From Streptomyces sp. TRM64462 (GTDB lineage Bacteria; Actinomycetota; Actinomycetes; Streptomycetales; Streptomycetaceae), in NCBI RefSeq assembly GCF_013362995.1, contig NZ_JABWDV010000344.1:1-64000 (forward strand): a stretch of DNA of 64,000 nucleotides. The letters run 5' to 3'. The position numbers were made by a program, and so were the translations under genes. Below the pieces are notes generated by a model. That model ran no database searches. It was not told where the DNA came from and was given only the letters and a program-made list of their open reading frames with translations. Positions 9,473 to 21,300 of the stretch are shown here, piece after piece (the first letter of the stretch is position 1; the number at the start of each line of letters is the position of its first letter).

Positions 9473-9847
9473 TCAGCGCGCCGCCACCGCGCGCAGCCGG
9501 ATCTCGGCGCGCCGCTCGGCAGCGGCGTCCTCCTCCGCCTTCGCACGCTCCAGCGCACGCTCGGCGCGCTGGGTGTCGATCTCATCCGCCAGCTCGGCGA
9601 TCTCCGCGAGCAGCGACAGCTTGTTGTCGGCGAACGAGATGAAACCGCCGTGCACCGCGGCGACGACCGTCTCACCTTCGCTCGTACGAATGGTCACCGG
9701 GCCCGACTCCAGCACACCGAGCAGCGGCTGGTGGCCGGGCATGACGCCGATGTCGCCGGAGGTGGTGCGCGCGATGACCAGGGTGGCCTCGCCGGACCAG
9801 ACACTCCGGTCCGCGGCGACCAGCTCGACGTGCAGCTCAGCAGCCAA
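9473..9847 (-). CDS. atpC: ATP synthase F1 epsilon subunit
   Basis: 124 residues starting at TTG 9847 behind GAGGAG. An N-terminal ten-strand beta-sandwich domain (ELHVELVAADRSVWSGEATLV, then GDIGVMPGHQPLLGVL) is followed by the C-terminal helical hairpin rich in Glu/Ala/Arg. Epsilon sits on the central stalk of the F1 rotor, links gamma to the c-ring and inhibits ATP hydrolysis. It is unusual that atpC is separated from atpD by 226 bases carrying two strong hairpins, where most operons have a short gap. Confidence 0.95.
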   Translation of the reverse strand: MAAELHVELVAADRSVWSGEATLVIARTTSGDIGVMPGHQPLLGVLESGPVTIRTSEGETVVAAVHGGFISFADNKLSLLAEIAELADEIDTQRAERALERAKAEEDAAAERRAEIRLRAVAAR

Positions 9848-9999
9848 GGGTGGCTCCTCGGGTCACCACCCGGTCGTTTCGCCGGGTGTTGGGTCACAAG
9901 TCTAGTAGGGGTGGCGACGCCGAAACGCCGAAACCCATCCCGGCCGCGACGGACCGGAATCCGACCAGTCGGCCGAGTTCCGGCTGCCCTGCCGGGGGT

Positions 10000-10057
10000 C
10001 CGGGGGTTGCCCCCCGGGTGATGCTGTGCGAAGGGGGGCGGGACGTGCCCGCCCCCC
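10000..10057 (-). terminator. Two strong hairpins in the atpD-atpC gap
   Basis: Hairpin 1 is CCGGGGG-TTG-CCCCC(C)GG at 10000-10017, part of the G/C-run repeat family. Hairpin 2 is a perfect GGGGGGCGGG-ACGTG-CCCGCCCCCC at 10033-10057, only 16 bases after the atpD stop. Together they could attenuate transcription into atpC or protect the upstream mRNA. Confidence 0.6.
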
Positions 10058-10073
10058 TCACGCCTCAGGGGAC

Positions 10074-12433
<2,360 letters not shown>

Positions 12434-12453
12434 GGATCAGGTCCCTTCGGTCG

Positions 12454-14052
12454 TCACTTCGAGACGTTGACGGTGGCCGGGGCGTCCTCGCCGAGCAGCT
12501 TGCCGTCGTGCGTCTCGAACTGCTTCTTGAAGTCGGCGATGCACTCCGCGACCTTGCCGAGGGTGTCGTCCGACATCTTGCCGCCCTCGCGGATGGAGGT
12601 CATCAGCGACTTGTGCTCACGGTGCAGGAAGTCCAGCAGCTCCGTCTCGAAGCGGCGGATGTCCTGGACCGGGACGTCGTCCATCTTGCCGGTGGTGCCG
12701 GCCCAGACGGAGACGACCTGGTTCTCGGTGGACATCGGCTGGTACTGCGGCTGCTTCAGCAGCTCGACCATGCGCTTACCGCGCTCCAGAGCCGACTTCG
12801 ACGCGGCGTCCAGGTCGGAACCGAAGGCGGCGAACGCCTCCAGCTCACGGAACTGGGCGAGGTCCACGCGGAGGCGGCCGGAGACCTGCTTCATGGCCTT
12901 GTGCTGCGCGGAGCCACCGACTCGCGACACGGAGATACCGACGTTCAGGGCCGGGCGCTGACCGGCGTTGAACAGGTCGGACTCCAGGAAGCACTGGCCG
13001 TCGGTGATGGAGATGACGTTGGTCGGGATGAACGCCGACACGTCGTTGGCCTTGGTCTCGACGATCGGCAGACCGGTCATGGAACCGGCGCCCATGTCGT
13101 CGGAGAGCTTGGCGCAGCGCTCCAGCAGACGGGAGTGCAGGTAGAAGACGTCACCCGGGTAGGCCTCACGGCCCGGCGGGCGGCGCAGCAGCAGCGACAC
13201 GGCGCGGTAGGCGTCGGCCTGCTTCGACAGGTCGTCGAAGACGATGAGGACGTGCTTGCCCTCGTACATCCACTGCTGACCGATGGCGGAGCCGGTGTAG
13301 GGCGCCAGGTACTTGAAGCCGGCCGGGTCGGACGCCGGGGCGGCGACGATGGTCGTGTACTCCAGGGCACCGGCCTCCTCCAGCGCGCCGCGGACGGACG
13401 CGATGGTGGAGCCCTTCTGGCCGATGGCGACGTAGATGCAGCGGACCTGCTTCTTCGGGTCGCCGGTGCGCCAGTTGTCACGCTGGTTGATGATCGTGTC
13501 GACGGCCAGGGCGGTCTTGCCGGTCTGGCGGTCGCCGATGATCAGCTGACGCTGACCACGGCCGATCGGGGTCATCGCGTCGACGGCCTTGTAGCCGGTC
13601 TCCATCGGCTCGTGCACCGACTTGCGCTGCATGACCGTGGGGGCCTGCAGCTCGAGGGCGCGGCGGCCGGACGTCTCGATCTCGCCGAGGCCGTCGATCG
13701 GGTTGCCGAGCGGGTCGACGACGCGACCCAGGTAGCCCTCGCCGACGGCGACGGACAGGACCTCGCCGGTGCGCTGGACCGACTGGCCCTCCTCGATGCC
13801 GCTGAACTCACCGAGGACAATGGCACCGATCTCGCGCTCCTCGAGGTTGAGGGCGAGGCCGAGGGTGCCGTCCTCGAACTTCAGCAGCTCGTTGGCCATG
13901 GTCGAGGGCAGGCCCTCGACCTTCGCGATGCCGTCGCCGGCGAGGCTGACCGTACCGACCTCCTCGCGCGCGGCAGCCTCCGGCTTGTACGACTGGACGA
14001 AGTTCTCCAGCGCGTCCCGGATCTCCTCCGGCCGGATCGTGAGCTCCGCCAT
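12454..14052 (-). CDS. atpA: ATP synthase F1 alpha subunit
   Basis: 532 residues from the ATG at 14052 ([13 protein letters not shown], the conserved start). A longer frame running back to 14136 translates the upstream G/C-run repeat and is rejected. The P-loop GDRQTGKT is at residues 173-180. The C-terminal Ser/Arg residues of the alpha signature ([17 protein letters not shown]) are present. It carries the non-catalytic nucleotide sites of F1 and contacts delta at its N-terminus. An alpha C-terminal extension ending APATVNVSK is typical of actinobacteria. Confidence 0.98.
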   Translation of the reverse strand: MAELTIRPEEIRDALENFVQSYKPEAAAREEVGTVSLAGDGIAKVEGLPSTMANELLKFEDGTLGLALNLEEREIGAIVLGEFSGIEEGQSVQRTGEVLSVAVGEGYLGRVVDPLGNPIDGLGEIETSGRRALELQAPTVMQRKSVHEPMETGYKAVDAMTPIGRGQRQLIIGDRQTGKTALAVDTIINQRDNWRTGDPKKQVRCIYVAIGQKGSTIASVRGALEEAGALEYTTIVAAPASDPAGFKYLAPYTGSAIGQQWMYEGKHVLIVFDDLSKQADAYRAVSLLLRRPPGREAYPGDVFYLHSRLLERCAKLSDDMGAGSMTGLPIVETKANDVSAFIPTNVISITDGQCFLESDLFNAGQRPALNVGISVSRVGGSAQHKAMKQVSGRLRVDLAQFRELEAFAAFGSDLDAASKSALERGKRMVELLKQPQYQPMSTENQVVSVWAGTTGKMDDVPVQDIRRFETELLDFLHREHKSLMTSIREGGKMSDDTLGKVAECIADFKKQFETHDGKLLGEDAPATVNVSK

Positions 14053-14098
14053 CTGGGTTTCCCTGCTCTCCTTGTTGGGCCCGAAGTCTTTTGGGGGA

Positions 14099-14117
14099 TC
14101 TGGGGGCTCCCCCCAGA
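14099..14117 (-). repeat. G/C-run hairpin between atpH and atpA
   Basis: TCTGGGGG-CTC-CCCCCAGA is an 8-bp perfect stem about 50 bases upstream of the atpA start codon. It belongs to the same G/C-run repeat family as those near 10000 and 23429. A second hairpin (ACGGCCC/GGGCCGT) lies at about 14135-14152. Either could modulate the balance between atpH and atpA. Confidence 0.5.
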
Positions 14118-14196
14118 ACTTCTGCATCCTGTGCACGGCCCAACCGGGCCGTAGGTAACGCTTTTTGTCTTTGCTGACCTGGCTGCCGGCCGGTCG

Positions 14197-15012
14197 TCAG
14201 CCGGCCAGTCGCCGCGATGCCTCTTCGAGGCGCGTGGCGATCGTGCCGTTGATGACCTCGTCACCGACCCGCACCGAGATCCCGCCGACGACCGTGGGGT
14301 CGACGTCCAGGTTCAGGTGCATCTGGCGGCCGTACAGCGTGGCCAGAACGGCGCCGAGGCGCTGCTTCTGCCGGTCGCTGAGCGGGACCGCCGAGGTGAC
14401 GACCGCGACCATGCGGTCCCGGCGCGCGGCGGCGAGCTTGGACAGGGACTCGAGTCCCGCCTCCAGGCTACGTCCCCGCGGCTGGGTCACAAGGCGCACG
14501 ATCAGCCGCTCGGTGACCGGGTTGGCCTTGCCGCCGAGGAGGCGGCGCAGCAGCTCGCCCTTGGCCGTGGCCGTGGCGGCACGGTCCGTGAGCGCGGCGC
14601 GCAGCTCGGCGCTGGAGGCGGTGATCCGGCCGAACCGGAACAGCTCGTCCTCGACGTCGTCGAGCGCGCCGGCCTTCTGGGCCGCGGTGAGGTCCGCGGT
14701 GTTCGCCAGCTCCTCGATCGCGTCGACCAGGTCGCGCGACTGGGACCAGCGGGCGCGGACCATGCCGGAGACCAGGTCGACGGTCTCGCCGCCCACCTGA
14801 CCGCTCAGCAGTCGCGTGGCCAGGTCGGCCTTGGCCTCTCCGGCCTGCGCCGGGTCGGTGAGGACCCGACGCAGCGACACCTCGCGGTCGAGCAGCGCGG
14901 TGACGGCGGCCAGCTCCTCGGCGAGCTTCGCCGCGTCGACCGACGTGTTGTCGGTCAGCGCGTCGAGACGCTCACGTGTGGCAGCCAGTGCCTCGCGGCT
15001 CGCTCCGTTCAT
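14197..15012 (-). CDS. atpH: ATP synthase F1 delta subunit
   Basis: A 271-residue protein, longer than the ~180 of E. coli delta as usual for actinobacteria. The N-terminal part (NGASREALAATRERLDAL) and the C-terminal delta signature (RHLAALYGRQMHLN-like LATLYGRQMHLNLDVDPTVVGGISVRVGDEVING) are clear. Delta joins the peripheral b stalk to the top of F1. The gene overlaps atpF by four bases (ATGA). Confidence 0.96.
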   Translation of the reverse strand: MNGASREALAATRERLDALTDNTSVDAAKLAEELAAVTALLDREVSLRRVLTDPAQAGEAKADLATRLLSGQVGGETVDLVSGMVRARWSQSRDLVDAIEELANTADLTAAQKAGALDDVEDELFRFGRITASSAELRAALTDRAATATAKGELLRRLLGGKANPVTERLIVRLVTQPRGRSLEAGLESLSKLAAARRDRMVAVVTSAVPLSDRQKQRLGAVLATLYGRQMHLNLDVDPTVVGGISVRVGDEVINGTIATRLEEASRRLAG

Positions 15013-15554
15013 CGGGCGGCCTCGGCCTTCTCCTCGAGCTCGTCGAGGAAGCGGTCGATGGTGCGGCTCTGGCGGGCGGAGTCCTCGAGGGACTCGCCGA
15101 CCAGCTTGCCGGCCAGGTCGGTGGCGAGCTTGCCGACGTCCTGGCGCAGGGCGGCGGCGGCCGCCTTGCGGTCGGCCTCGATCTGGGCGTGGCCGGCCGC
15201 GACGATCTCCTCGCGCTGGCGCTGGCCCTCCGCCTTCATCTCGGCGATGATCGCGGCGCCCTGCTCCTGTGCCTCCTGGCGCAGACGCGCGGCCTCGTGG
15301 CGGGCCTCGGCGAGCTGAGCCTTGTACTGCTCAAGCACACTCTGGGCCTCGATCTGGGCCGACTCGGCCTTCTCGATCCCGCCCTCGATGGCCTCGCGGC
15401 GCTGCTCCAGAACCTTGTTGATGTTCGGGAGCAGCTTCTTGGCGAGGAAGCCGAAGACGATGGCGAAGGCGATCAGGCCGATGACGAGCTCGTCGAGATG
15501 CGGCAGGAGAGGATTCTGAGGCTCCTCAGCCTGTGCAAGGAACAGAGCGTTCAC
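15009..15554 (-). CDS. atpF: ATP synthase Fo b subunit
   Basis: 181 residues from GTG 15554 behind GGAAGG. An N-terminal transmembrane helix (ELVIGLIAFAIVFGFLAKKLLP, residues ~22-43) is followed by a long Ala/Glu/Lys/Arg-rich right-handed coiled coil, the peripheral stalk. It anchors delta/alpha to subunit a. It overlaps atpH, and the spacing to atpE is 42 bases. Confidence 0.96.
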   Translation of the reverse strand: MNALFLAQAEEPQNPLLPHLDELVIGLIAFAIVFGFLAKKLLPNINKVLEQRREAIEGGIEKAESAQIEAQSVLEQYKAQLAEARHEAARLRQEAQEQGAAIIAEMKAEGQRQREEIVAAGHAQIEADRKAAAAALRQDVGKLATDLAGKLVGESLEDSARQSRTIDRFLDELEEKAEAAR

Positions 15555-15596
15555 ATCAGTGCCTTCCGTGAAAGGGTTCTGGGCTGTCGGTCCGGC

Positions 15597-16726
<1,130 letters not shown>

Positions 16727-16951
16727 CGCGGGCTCCTTCAGCGTGGCGCATAGGTACGGCAACCTCGTTGTGTCGGCGCGGCACGCAGCCGCGGTTCGGC
16801 ACTGGACTGGTCTTACGGATAAGGGGGCGGCGGTTCGGCGTCGAGCGTCGCGCTGGGACAGGCGTCAGCTCGGATGGCCGCGCCCGCAGTGCCGCATGTG
16901 GCTTCGGACGATAGCAGCATCTCGAACGGCTGCTTATCCCGGCCCTACCTC

Positions 16952-17389
16952 TCACGCCGTGGACCCGCTCTTCGCGGTCCGGCCGCCGTTGTCCGACGCG
17001 GGGTCGACGTAAAGGATCTTGGCGGTCATGTAGGCGCGTGCCTGCGCGGCGACCCAGACGATCGTGGCGGCGAGCAGCGTGAAACCGAAGGCCTTGAAGT
17101 CGAACAGCGTGGTGTTCTTCAGCAGCGACATGACGATGAAGAGAAGCAGCAACTGCGACGTGTAGAGCATCAGGCCCATGGCCTGGAACAGATGCGGCAG
17201 GGACTTCGCCGTGCGCTGGAGGACGATCATCCCCAGCCCCATGAAGAGCACGACCACAACGGTGCCCAGGACAGCTCCGATCACCCCCTTGCCGCCGGCC
17301 AGCACCCCGCTGACCACCGCGCCGACGGCGCCGGTCGCGAGGGTGGGTACGGCGGCGTGCAGGAGGGTGCGGGCGTCGTTGGACGGCAT
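16952..17389 (-). CDS. atpI: ATP synthase protein I-like membrane protein
   Basis: 145 residues from the ATG at 17389 (GCGGAG upstream; a 14-residue longer frame has no ribosome binding site). Four hydrophobic segments are visible, at residues ~15-35, 38-58, 75-100 and 105-125. It sits first in the atp operon, where the poorly conserved AtpI lies; family knowledge ascribes to it a role in c-ring assembly. About 225 bases separate it from atpB. Assignment rests mostly on position and topology. Confidence 0.8.
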   Translation of the reverse strand: MPSNDARTLLHAAVPTLATGAVGAVVSGVLAGGKGVIGAVLGTVVVVLFMGLGMIVLQRTAKSLPHLFQAMGLMLYTSQLLLLFIVMSLLKNTTLFDFKAFGFTLLAATIVWVAAQARAYMTAKILYVDPASDNGGRTAKSGSTA

Positions 17390-17658
17390 GGCGGCATCTC
17401 CGCTTACTGGTGGGGGCAGTGGTGTCGTCATGGACGAGCGTAGGCCCCGGCCGAGTCAGATCTCGGTGCCAACGGACCATCGCACTACGGCCCTTCGGCA
17501 CTCTCGCCGGGTCTCGTGAACGGTATCACAAACTATTTGGGGAGGTCTTTACCCGAAGGTGTGCTAGCTCTCACACTTGAGAGTGATGGTGCGCGTGTGC
17601 GCATACCGCTAACCGTTTTGCCTGCTATGGGCGAACTCGTCAACTCCCGAACAGCGTA

Positions 17659-17690
17659 GTGGCCCCACCGCGACAACGCGGTGGGGCCAC
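17659..17690 (-). terminator. Perfect hairpin terminator after the small secreted protein gene
   Basis: A 14-bp perfect stem GTGGCCCCACCGCG with an ACAA loop, 30 bases downstream of the stop at 17721. It separates that gene from the atp operon promoter region. Confidence 0.85.
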
Positions 17691-17720
17691 CCGGAGGAAC
17701 GGCCTCCTGGCCGGTGTGTC

Positions 17721-18059
17721 TCAGCAGGCGACGTTCTTGATGCCCGTCCCCTTGGTCCACAGGGTCCCGGCGTATCGGAAAGAGTCCTGCCTGTTCGGCC
17801 CGATGGAGAACTTCGGGTCCTTCCTCCAGTCGAGGGTCACCGTGAAGCAAGCCGTCCGGGCGCAGTTGTTCCGCACTTCCACCATGCGGTTCGACCTGCT
17901 GTTGTACCACCGGACGACCTTGACACAGTCGGCCTGCGCGGTCGCGATCGTCGCGGCCCCGGCAGCCCCCTGAGGTGCGGCAACTGCCGCCGCACCCCCG
18001 ACGGACACCAGTCCCCCGGCCATGGTCAGCGCAGCGAGCAGACTTGCGGTCCTACGCAT
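17721..18059 (-). CDS. Small secreted protein of unknown function
   Basis: 112 residues from the ATG at 18059, preceded by GGGGAGAT. It has a classical signal peptide: MRRTASLL basic start, Ala/Gly/Val-rich core, likely cleavage after VAAPQ or AGAA near residue 30. The mature part (~75 residues) has four cysteines (DCVKVV, NNCARTACFTV, KNVAC end), so two disulphides are likely. It also has a WYNSRSNRMVEVRNN segment that looks like a small beta-sandwich. I do not recognise the family. It is monocistronic, with its own hairpin terminator downstream and a terminator-like hairpin upstream. Confidence 0.75.
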   Translation of the reverse strand: MRRTASLLAALTMAGGLVSVGGAAAVAAPQGAAGAATIATAQADCVKVVRWYNSRSNRMVEVRNNCARTACFTVTLDWRKDPKFSIGPNRQDSFRYAGTLWTKGTGIKNVAC

Positions 18060-18224
18060 TCGATCTCCCCAGAATCGATGTGACGAAGGCATCGGCCTGG
18101 TCACGGCCTGTAACGCTCTGCCTTCACCGGGACGCTATCGCAGACAGTGGAAGTTGAAGTCTCAATGGGTCGCGGGGCCAGGAGATCGGCGTTCCTACGG
18201 CTCAGAAAGACCTTGGCTGCCCGG

Positions 18225-18248
18225 CTCCCATCTGGACTCAGATGGGAG
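18225..18248 (-). terminator. Hairpin terminator after the WecA-like gene
   Basis: A perfect 10-bp stem CTCCCATCTG-GACT-CAGATGGGAG, about 100 bases beyond the stop at 18349. It is the most likely end of the wecA-like transcript. No other structure is seen in the 289-base gap between 18060 and 18348. Confidence 0.7.
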
Positions 18249-18348
18249 AGCTGATTCTGTGTGCTGCGGAAAGAGAGCGGCCTGGGCCCCGGCGGCCCAG
18301 TTCGTGATCTCGATCACCAAGACTTCTGGCCAGAGCAGTCAGGCCAGG

Positions 18349-19674
18349 TCAACTCGGCGTTCCGGCCTTCCGTCGTTCGGAGAAGTGGGCGCGGGCGCCG
18401 ATGGCCGTCGCGCCGTTGACTCCCGCGGGGACCTGGCGGGGCGCCGCCAGGGGCTCGGGGGACTCCGGGGACCCCGGGGGCGACTGAGGCGGCTGGGGCG
18501 CGAGCTTGCGGCGGCGGTAGCGGGGCGGCACGAAGGACTGGGCCCACAGCGGGGCGCGCGGCTTGAAGCGGGGCAGGAGCAGCAGCACCAGGCCCAGGGC
18601 GCTCAGCGCGACGATCGGCAGCATGATCCACATGGACGCGGAGTGCACCGAGTACATCAGCGTTCCGAAGCCGATCAGCGCGGACCAGAAGTACATGATG
18701 AACACGGCCCGGCTGTGCGAGTGGCCCACTTCGAGCAGCCGGTGGTGCAGGTGCCCGCGGTCGGCGGCGAACGGCGACTGGCCCTTCCAGGTGCGGCGCA
18801 CGATGGCCAGGAACAGGTCGGCCATCGGGATCGCGATGATCGTCAGCGGCAGCAGCAGCGGGATGAAGACGGGCAGCGCCGCGTGCGTGGCCTGACGGGT
18901 CGAGCCCTCGAAGATCTTCAGCGCGTCCGGGTCCACCTGGCCCGTGATCGAGATGGCGGACGCGGCCAGCACCAGGCCGATCAGCATGGAGCCCGAGTCG
19001 CCCATGAAGATCCGCGCCGGGTGCATGTTGTGCGGCAGGAAGCCCAGGCACATGCCCATGAGCACCGCGGCGAACAGCGTGGCCGGGGCGGCGGCCTCGA
19101 TGCCGTATCCGAACCAGATCCGGTACGCGTACAGGAAGAACGCCGCGGACGCGATGCACACCATGCCGGCGGCGAGGCCGTCGAGGCCGTCGACGAAGTT
19201 CACGGCGTTGATGGTCAGGACCACCAGGGCGACGGTCAGGAGGGTGCCCTGCCACTGGGTGAGACCGACCGTCCCGATGCCCGGGATGGGCAGCCACAGG
19301 ATCGTCAGGCCCTGCATCACCATCACACCGGCGGCGATCATCTGCCCGCCGAGCTTGATCAGGGCGTCGATCTCGAACTTGTCGTCCAGAACGCCGATCA
19401 GCCAGATCAGGGCGGCGCCGGAGAGCAGCGCGCGCGGCTCGTTGGAGAGCGCGAAGACGCTGTTGAGCCGGTCCAGGTGGTCGGCGACGAGGAGCCCCGC
19501 GCAGAGCCCGAAGAACATGGCGATGCCGCCGAGCCTGGGCGTCGGCTCGCGGTGCACGTCGCGGGCGCGGATCTCGGGCATCGCCCCGGACGCGATGGCG
19601 AACTTCCGCACCGGCCCGGTGAGCAGATAGGTCACCGCGGCCGTGATGCAGAGCGTCAGCAGGTAATCACGCAC
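18349..19674 (-). CDS. WecA/TagO-type undecaprenyl-phosphate N-acetylhexosamine-1-phosphate transferase
   Basis: 441 residues from GTG 19674, chosen over GTG 19686 because GGGGCAG precedes it at the right distance. It is a polytopic membrane protein (about eleven hydrophobic segments). The family motifs are the LGGIAMF start, IGVLDDKFEID with the aspartate pair, NFVDGLDGLAAG, MGDSGSMLIG and the HLHHR histidine motif. It transfers sugar-1-phosphate from a UDP-sugar (GlcNAc or a relative) to undecaprenyl phosphate, the first step of teichoic-acid or other cell-wall glycopolymer synthesis. The C-terminal ~60 residues are a Pro/Arg-rich cytoplasmic tail, an extension beyond the family core. Genes for wall polymers are not adjacent, but the LCP ligase at 25,132 would act on the same lipid-linked products. 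Confidence 0.9.
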   Translation of the reverse strand: MRDYLLTLCITAAVTYLLTGPVRKFAIASGAMPEIRARDVHREPTPRLGGIAMFFGLCAGLLVADHLDRLNSVFALSNEPRALLSGAALIWLIGVLDDKFEIDALIKLGGQMIAAGVMVMQGLTILWLPIPGIGTVGLTQWQGTLLTVALVVLTINAVNFVDGLDGLAAGMVCIASAAFFLYAYRIWFGYGIEAAAPATLFAAVLMGMCLGFLPHNMHPARIFMGDSGSMLIGLVLAASAISITGQVDPDALKIFEGSTRQATHAALPVFIPLLLPLTIIAIPMADLFLAIVRRTWKGQSPFAADRGHLHHRLLEVGHSHSRAVFIMYFWSALIGFGTLMYSVHSASMWIMLPIVALSALGLVLLLLPRFKPRAPLWAQSFVPPRYRRRKLAPQPPQSPPGSPESPEPLAAPRQVPAGVNGATAIGARAHFSERRKAGTPS

Positions 19675-19780
19675 GGGCTGCCCCACAGGAATAGCTGGCC
19701 GTCACAGCCCCACACCCTAGTCGCGCCACCCATGTGGTGGAGGACACCCGTCAGCCGCGCACGGTTGCGGGCGGGGGCGA

Positions 19781-21049
19781 CTACCCCCGATACGGGGGAA
19801 ATCGCTCGGCCAGTTCACGCACCTCGGCGCGTACGGCGCGGGCGTCGTCGTCCGTACGGAGCGCCGCCGCGAACAGGGCGGAGATCCGCTCCATCTCCGG
19901 GGCGCCCATGCCCTGGGTGGTCACCGCGGCGGTGCCGAAGCGGATGCCGCGGCCGTCGCCGTACGGCAGGGCGCAGGTGTCCACGACCATCCCGGCGGCC
20001 GCGAGGCGGGCCCGTGCGGTGCGGCCGTCGATGCCCAGGGGTGCGGGGTCGGCGGTGACGAGGTGCGTGTCGGTGCCGCCCGTGGTGATGTGCAGGCCGT
20101 GCCCGGCGAGCAGCGCGGCCAGCACGCGCGCGTTGGCGACGACCTGGTGGGCGTACGCCGTGAACCCGGGCGTCGCGGCCTCCCCGAAGGCGACGGCCTT
20201 CGCGGCGATGGTGTGCATCTGCGCGCCGCCCTGCGTGAACGGGAACACGGCGCGGTCGATCCGCTCCGCCAGCTCGTGGCCGCACAGCACCATGCCGCCG
20301 CGCGGGCCGCGCAGCACCTTGTGCGTGGTCGCGCACACGACGTCGGCGTACGGGACGGGGTTGGGCGCCGCTCCCCCGGCGACCAGGCCGATGGGGTGGG
20401 CGGCGTCGACGATCAGGGCCGCGCCGACCTCGTCGGCGATCTCGCGGAACGCGGCGTAGTCGAGGTGCCGTGGGTACGAGATCGAGCCGCACACGACGGC
20501 CTTGGGCCGGTGCTGGTGGGCGAGGGCGCGGACCTGCGCGTGGTCGACGAGGCCGCTCTCGGCGTCGACGCCGTACGGCACGAACTCGAACCACCGGCCG
20601 GAGAAGTTGGCGGGCGAGCCGTGCGTGAGGTGGCCGCCGTGGGCGAGGCCCATGGCGAGGACGGTGTCCCCGGGGCGCAGCAGGGCCGCGTACGCGGCGA
20701 GGACGGCGGAGGACCCGGAGTGCGGCTGGACGTTCGCGTGTTCGGCGCCGAACAGGGCGGTGGCCCGCTCCACGGCGAGCCGCTCGGCGGCGTCGGCGTA
20801 CTCGCACCCGCCGTGGTAGCGGGCGCCCGGGTAGCCCTCGGCGTACTTGTTGGCGAGTCGCGAGCCGAGTGCGGCGAGCACGGCCGGGGAGGTGAAGTTC
20901 TCGGCGGCGATCAGCTGGAGGCTGTCCTGCTGCCGCCGCGCCTCCCCGTCCAGTACGTCGGCGATCTCGGGGTCCTGCCGGCGCAGGGCGTCGGCGTCCG
21001 GGCCGTACGCGCGCGTGTGCGCGTCCTCGACTCCAGCGGTGACCGGCAT
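19781..21049 (-). CDS. glyA: Serine hydroxymethyltransferase (divergent copy)
   Basis: 422 residues from the ATG at 21049 (GGAG eight bases upstream). Fold-type I PLP enzyme. SHMT signatures are QDSLQLIAAENFTSPAV, KYAEGYPGARYHGG, PHSGSSA and the PLP lysine Lys244 in TTHKVLRGPRGGMVL. It interconverts serine plus tetrahydrofolate with glycine plus methylene-THF. Differences from the usual sequence are VDAAHPIGLVAGG (commonly VDMAHIAGLVAGG), HSGSSA (commonly SGSQAN) and KVLRG (commonly KTLRG). Each lies near the cofactor or active site, so this may be a second, specialised SHMT paralogue. Neighbours suggest a housekeeping block and no dedicated pathway. Confidence 0.9.
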   Translation of the reverse strand: MPVTAGVEDAHTRAYGPDADALRRQDPEIADVLDGEARRQQDSLQLIAAENFTSPAVLAALGSRLANKYAEGYPGARYHGGCEYADAAERLAVERATALFGAEHANVQPHSGSSAVLAAYAALLRPGDTVLAMGLAHGGHLTHGSPANFSGRWFEFVPYGVDAESGLVDHAQVRALAHQHRPKAVVCGSISYPRHLDYAAFREIADEVGAALIVDAAHPIGLVAGGAAPNPVPYADVVCATTHKVLRGPRGGMVLCGHELAERIDRAVFPFTQGGAQMHTIAAKAVAFGEAATPGFTAYAHQVVANARVLAALLAGHGLHITTGGTDTHLVTADPAPLGIDGRTARARLAAAGMVVDTCALPYGDGRGIRFGTAAVTTQGMGAPEMERISALFAAALRTDDDARAVRAEVRELAERFPPYRG

Positions 21050-21145
21050 CTGTGACTCCAGGCGCTCCCGGCGTGGACGGACCCCGTCCCCCCAATGTAG
21101 GCCCGGGCCCGGTCACCCGCCCGCCGGCACGCGCCCGCCGGCACG

Positions 21146-21190
21146 CGGCCACGGCCGCTCAGCGCCGCGCCGCGACCCCCGTCAGCGCCG
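21146..21190. repeat. Displaced copy of the phosphatase-gene 3' end (direct repeat, copy 1)
   Basis: 45 bases that repeat 21256-21300 with two mismatches, offset by exactly 110 bases. Read on the minus strand it encodes the last residues ALTGVAARR plus stop of the neighbouring LMW-PTP gene. A small local duplication left it in the glyA upstream region. Confidence 0.75.
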
Positions 21191-21255
21191 GACCATCCTG
21201 CACGCGCCCCTCGCACCGCTGCGCGGGCTTCGGGAGCGCTGCGCCGGACTCCGCC

Positions 21256-21300
21256 CGGCCACGGCCGCTCAGCGTCGGGCCGCGACCCCCGTCAGCGCCG
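21256..21300. repeat. Direct repeat, copy 2 (at the phosphatase-gene stop codon)
   Basis: Functional partner of the copy at 21146-21190 (43 of 45 identical); it includes the real stop codon at 21269. Confidence 0.75.

Noticed and set aside
17432-17658. A -35/-10 promoter for the atp operon
   Set aside because: Several AT-richer stretches exist on the minus strand, but no hexamer pair has acceptable spacing, so no promoter is called.
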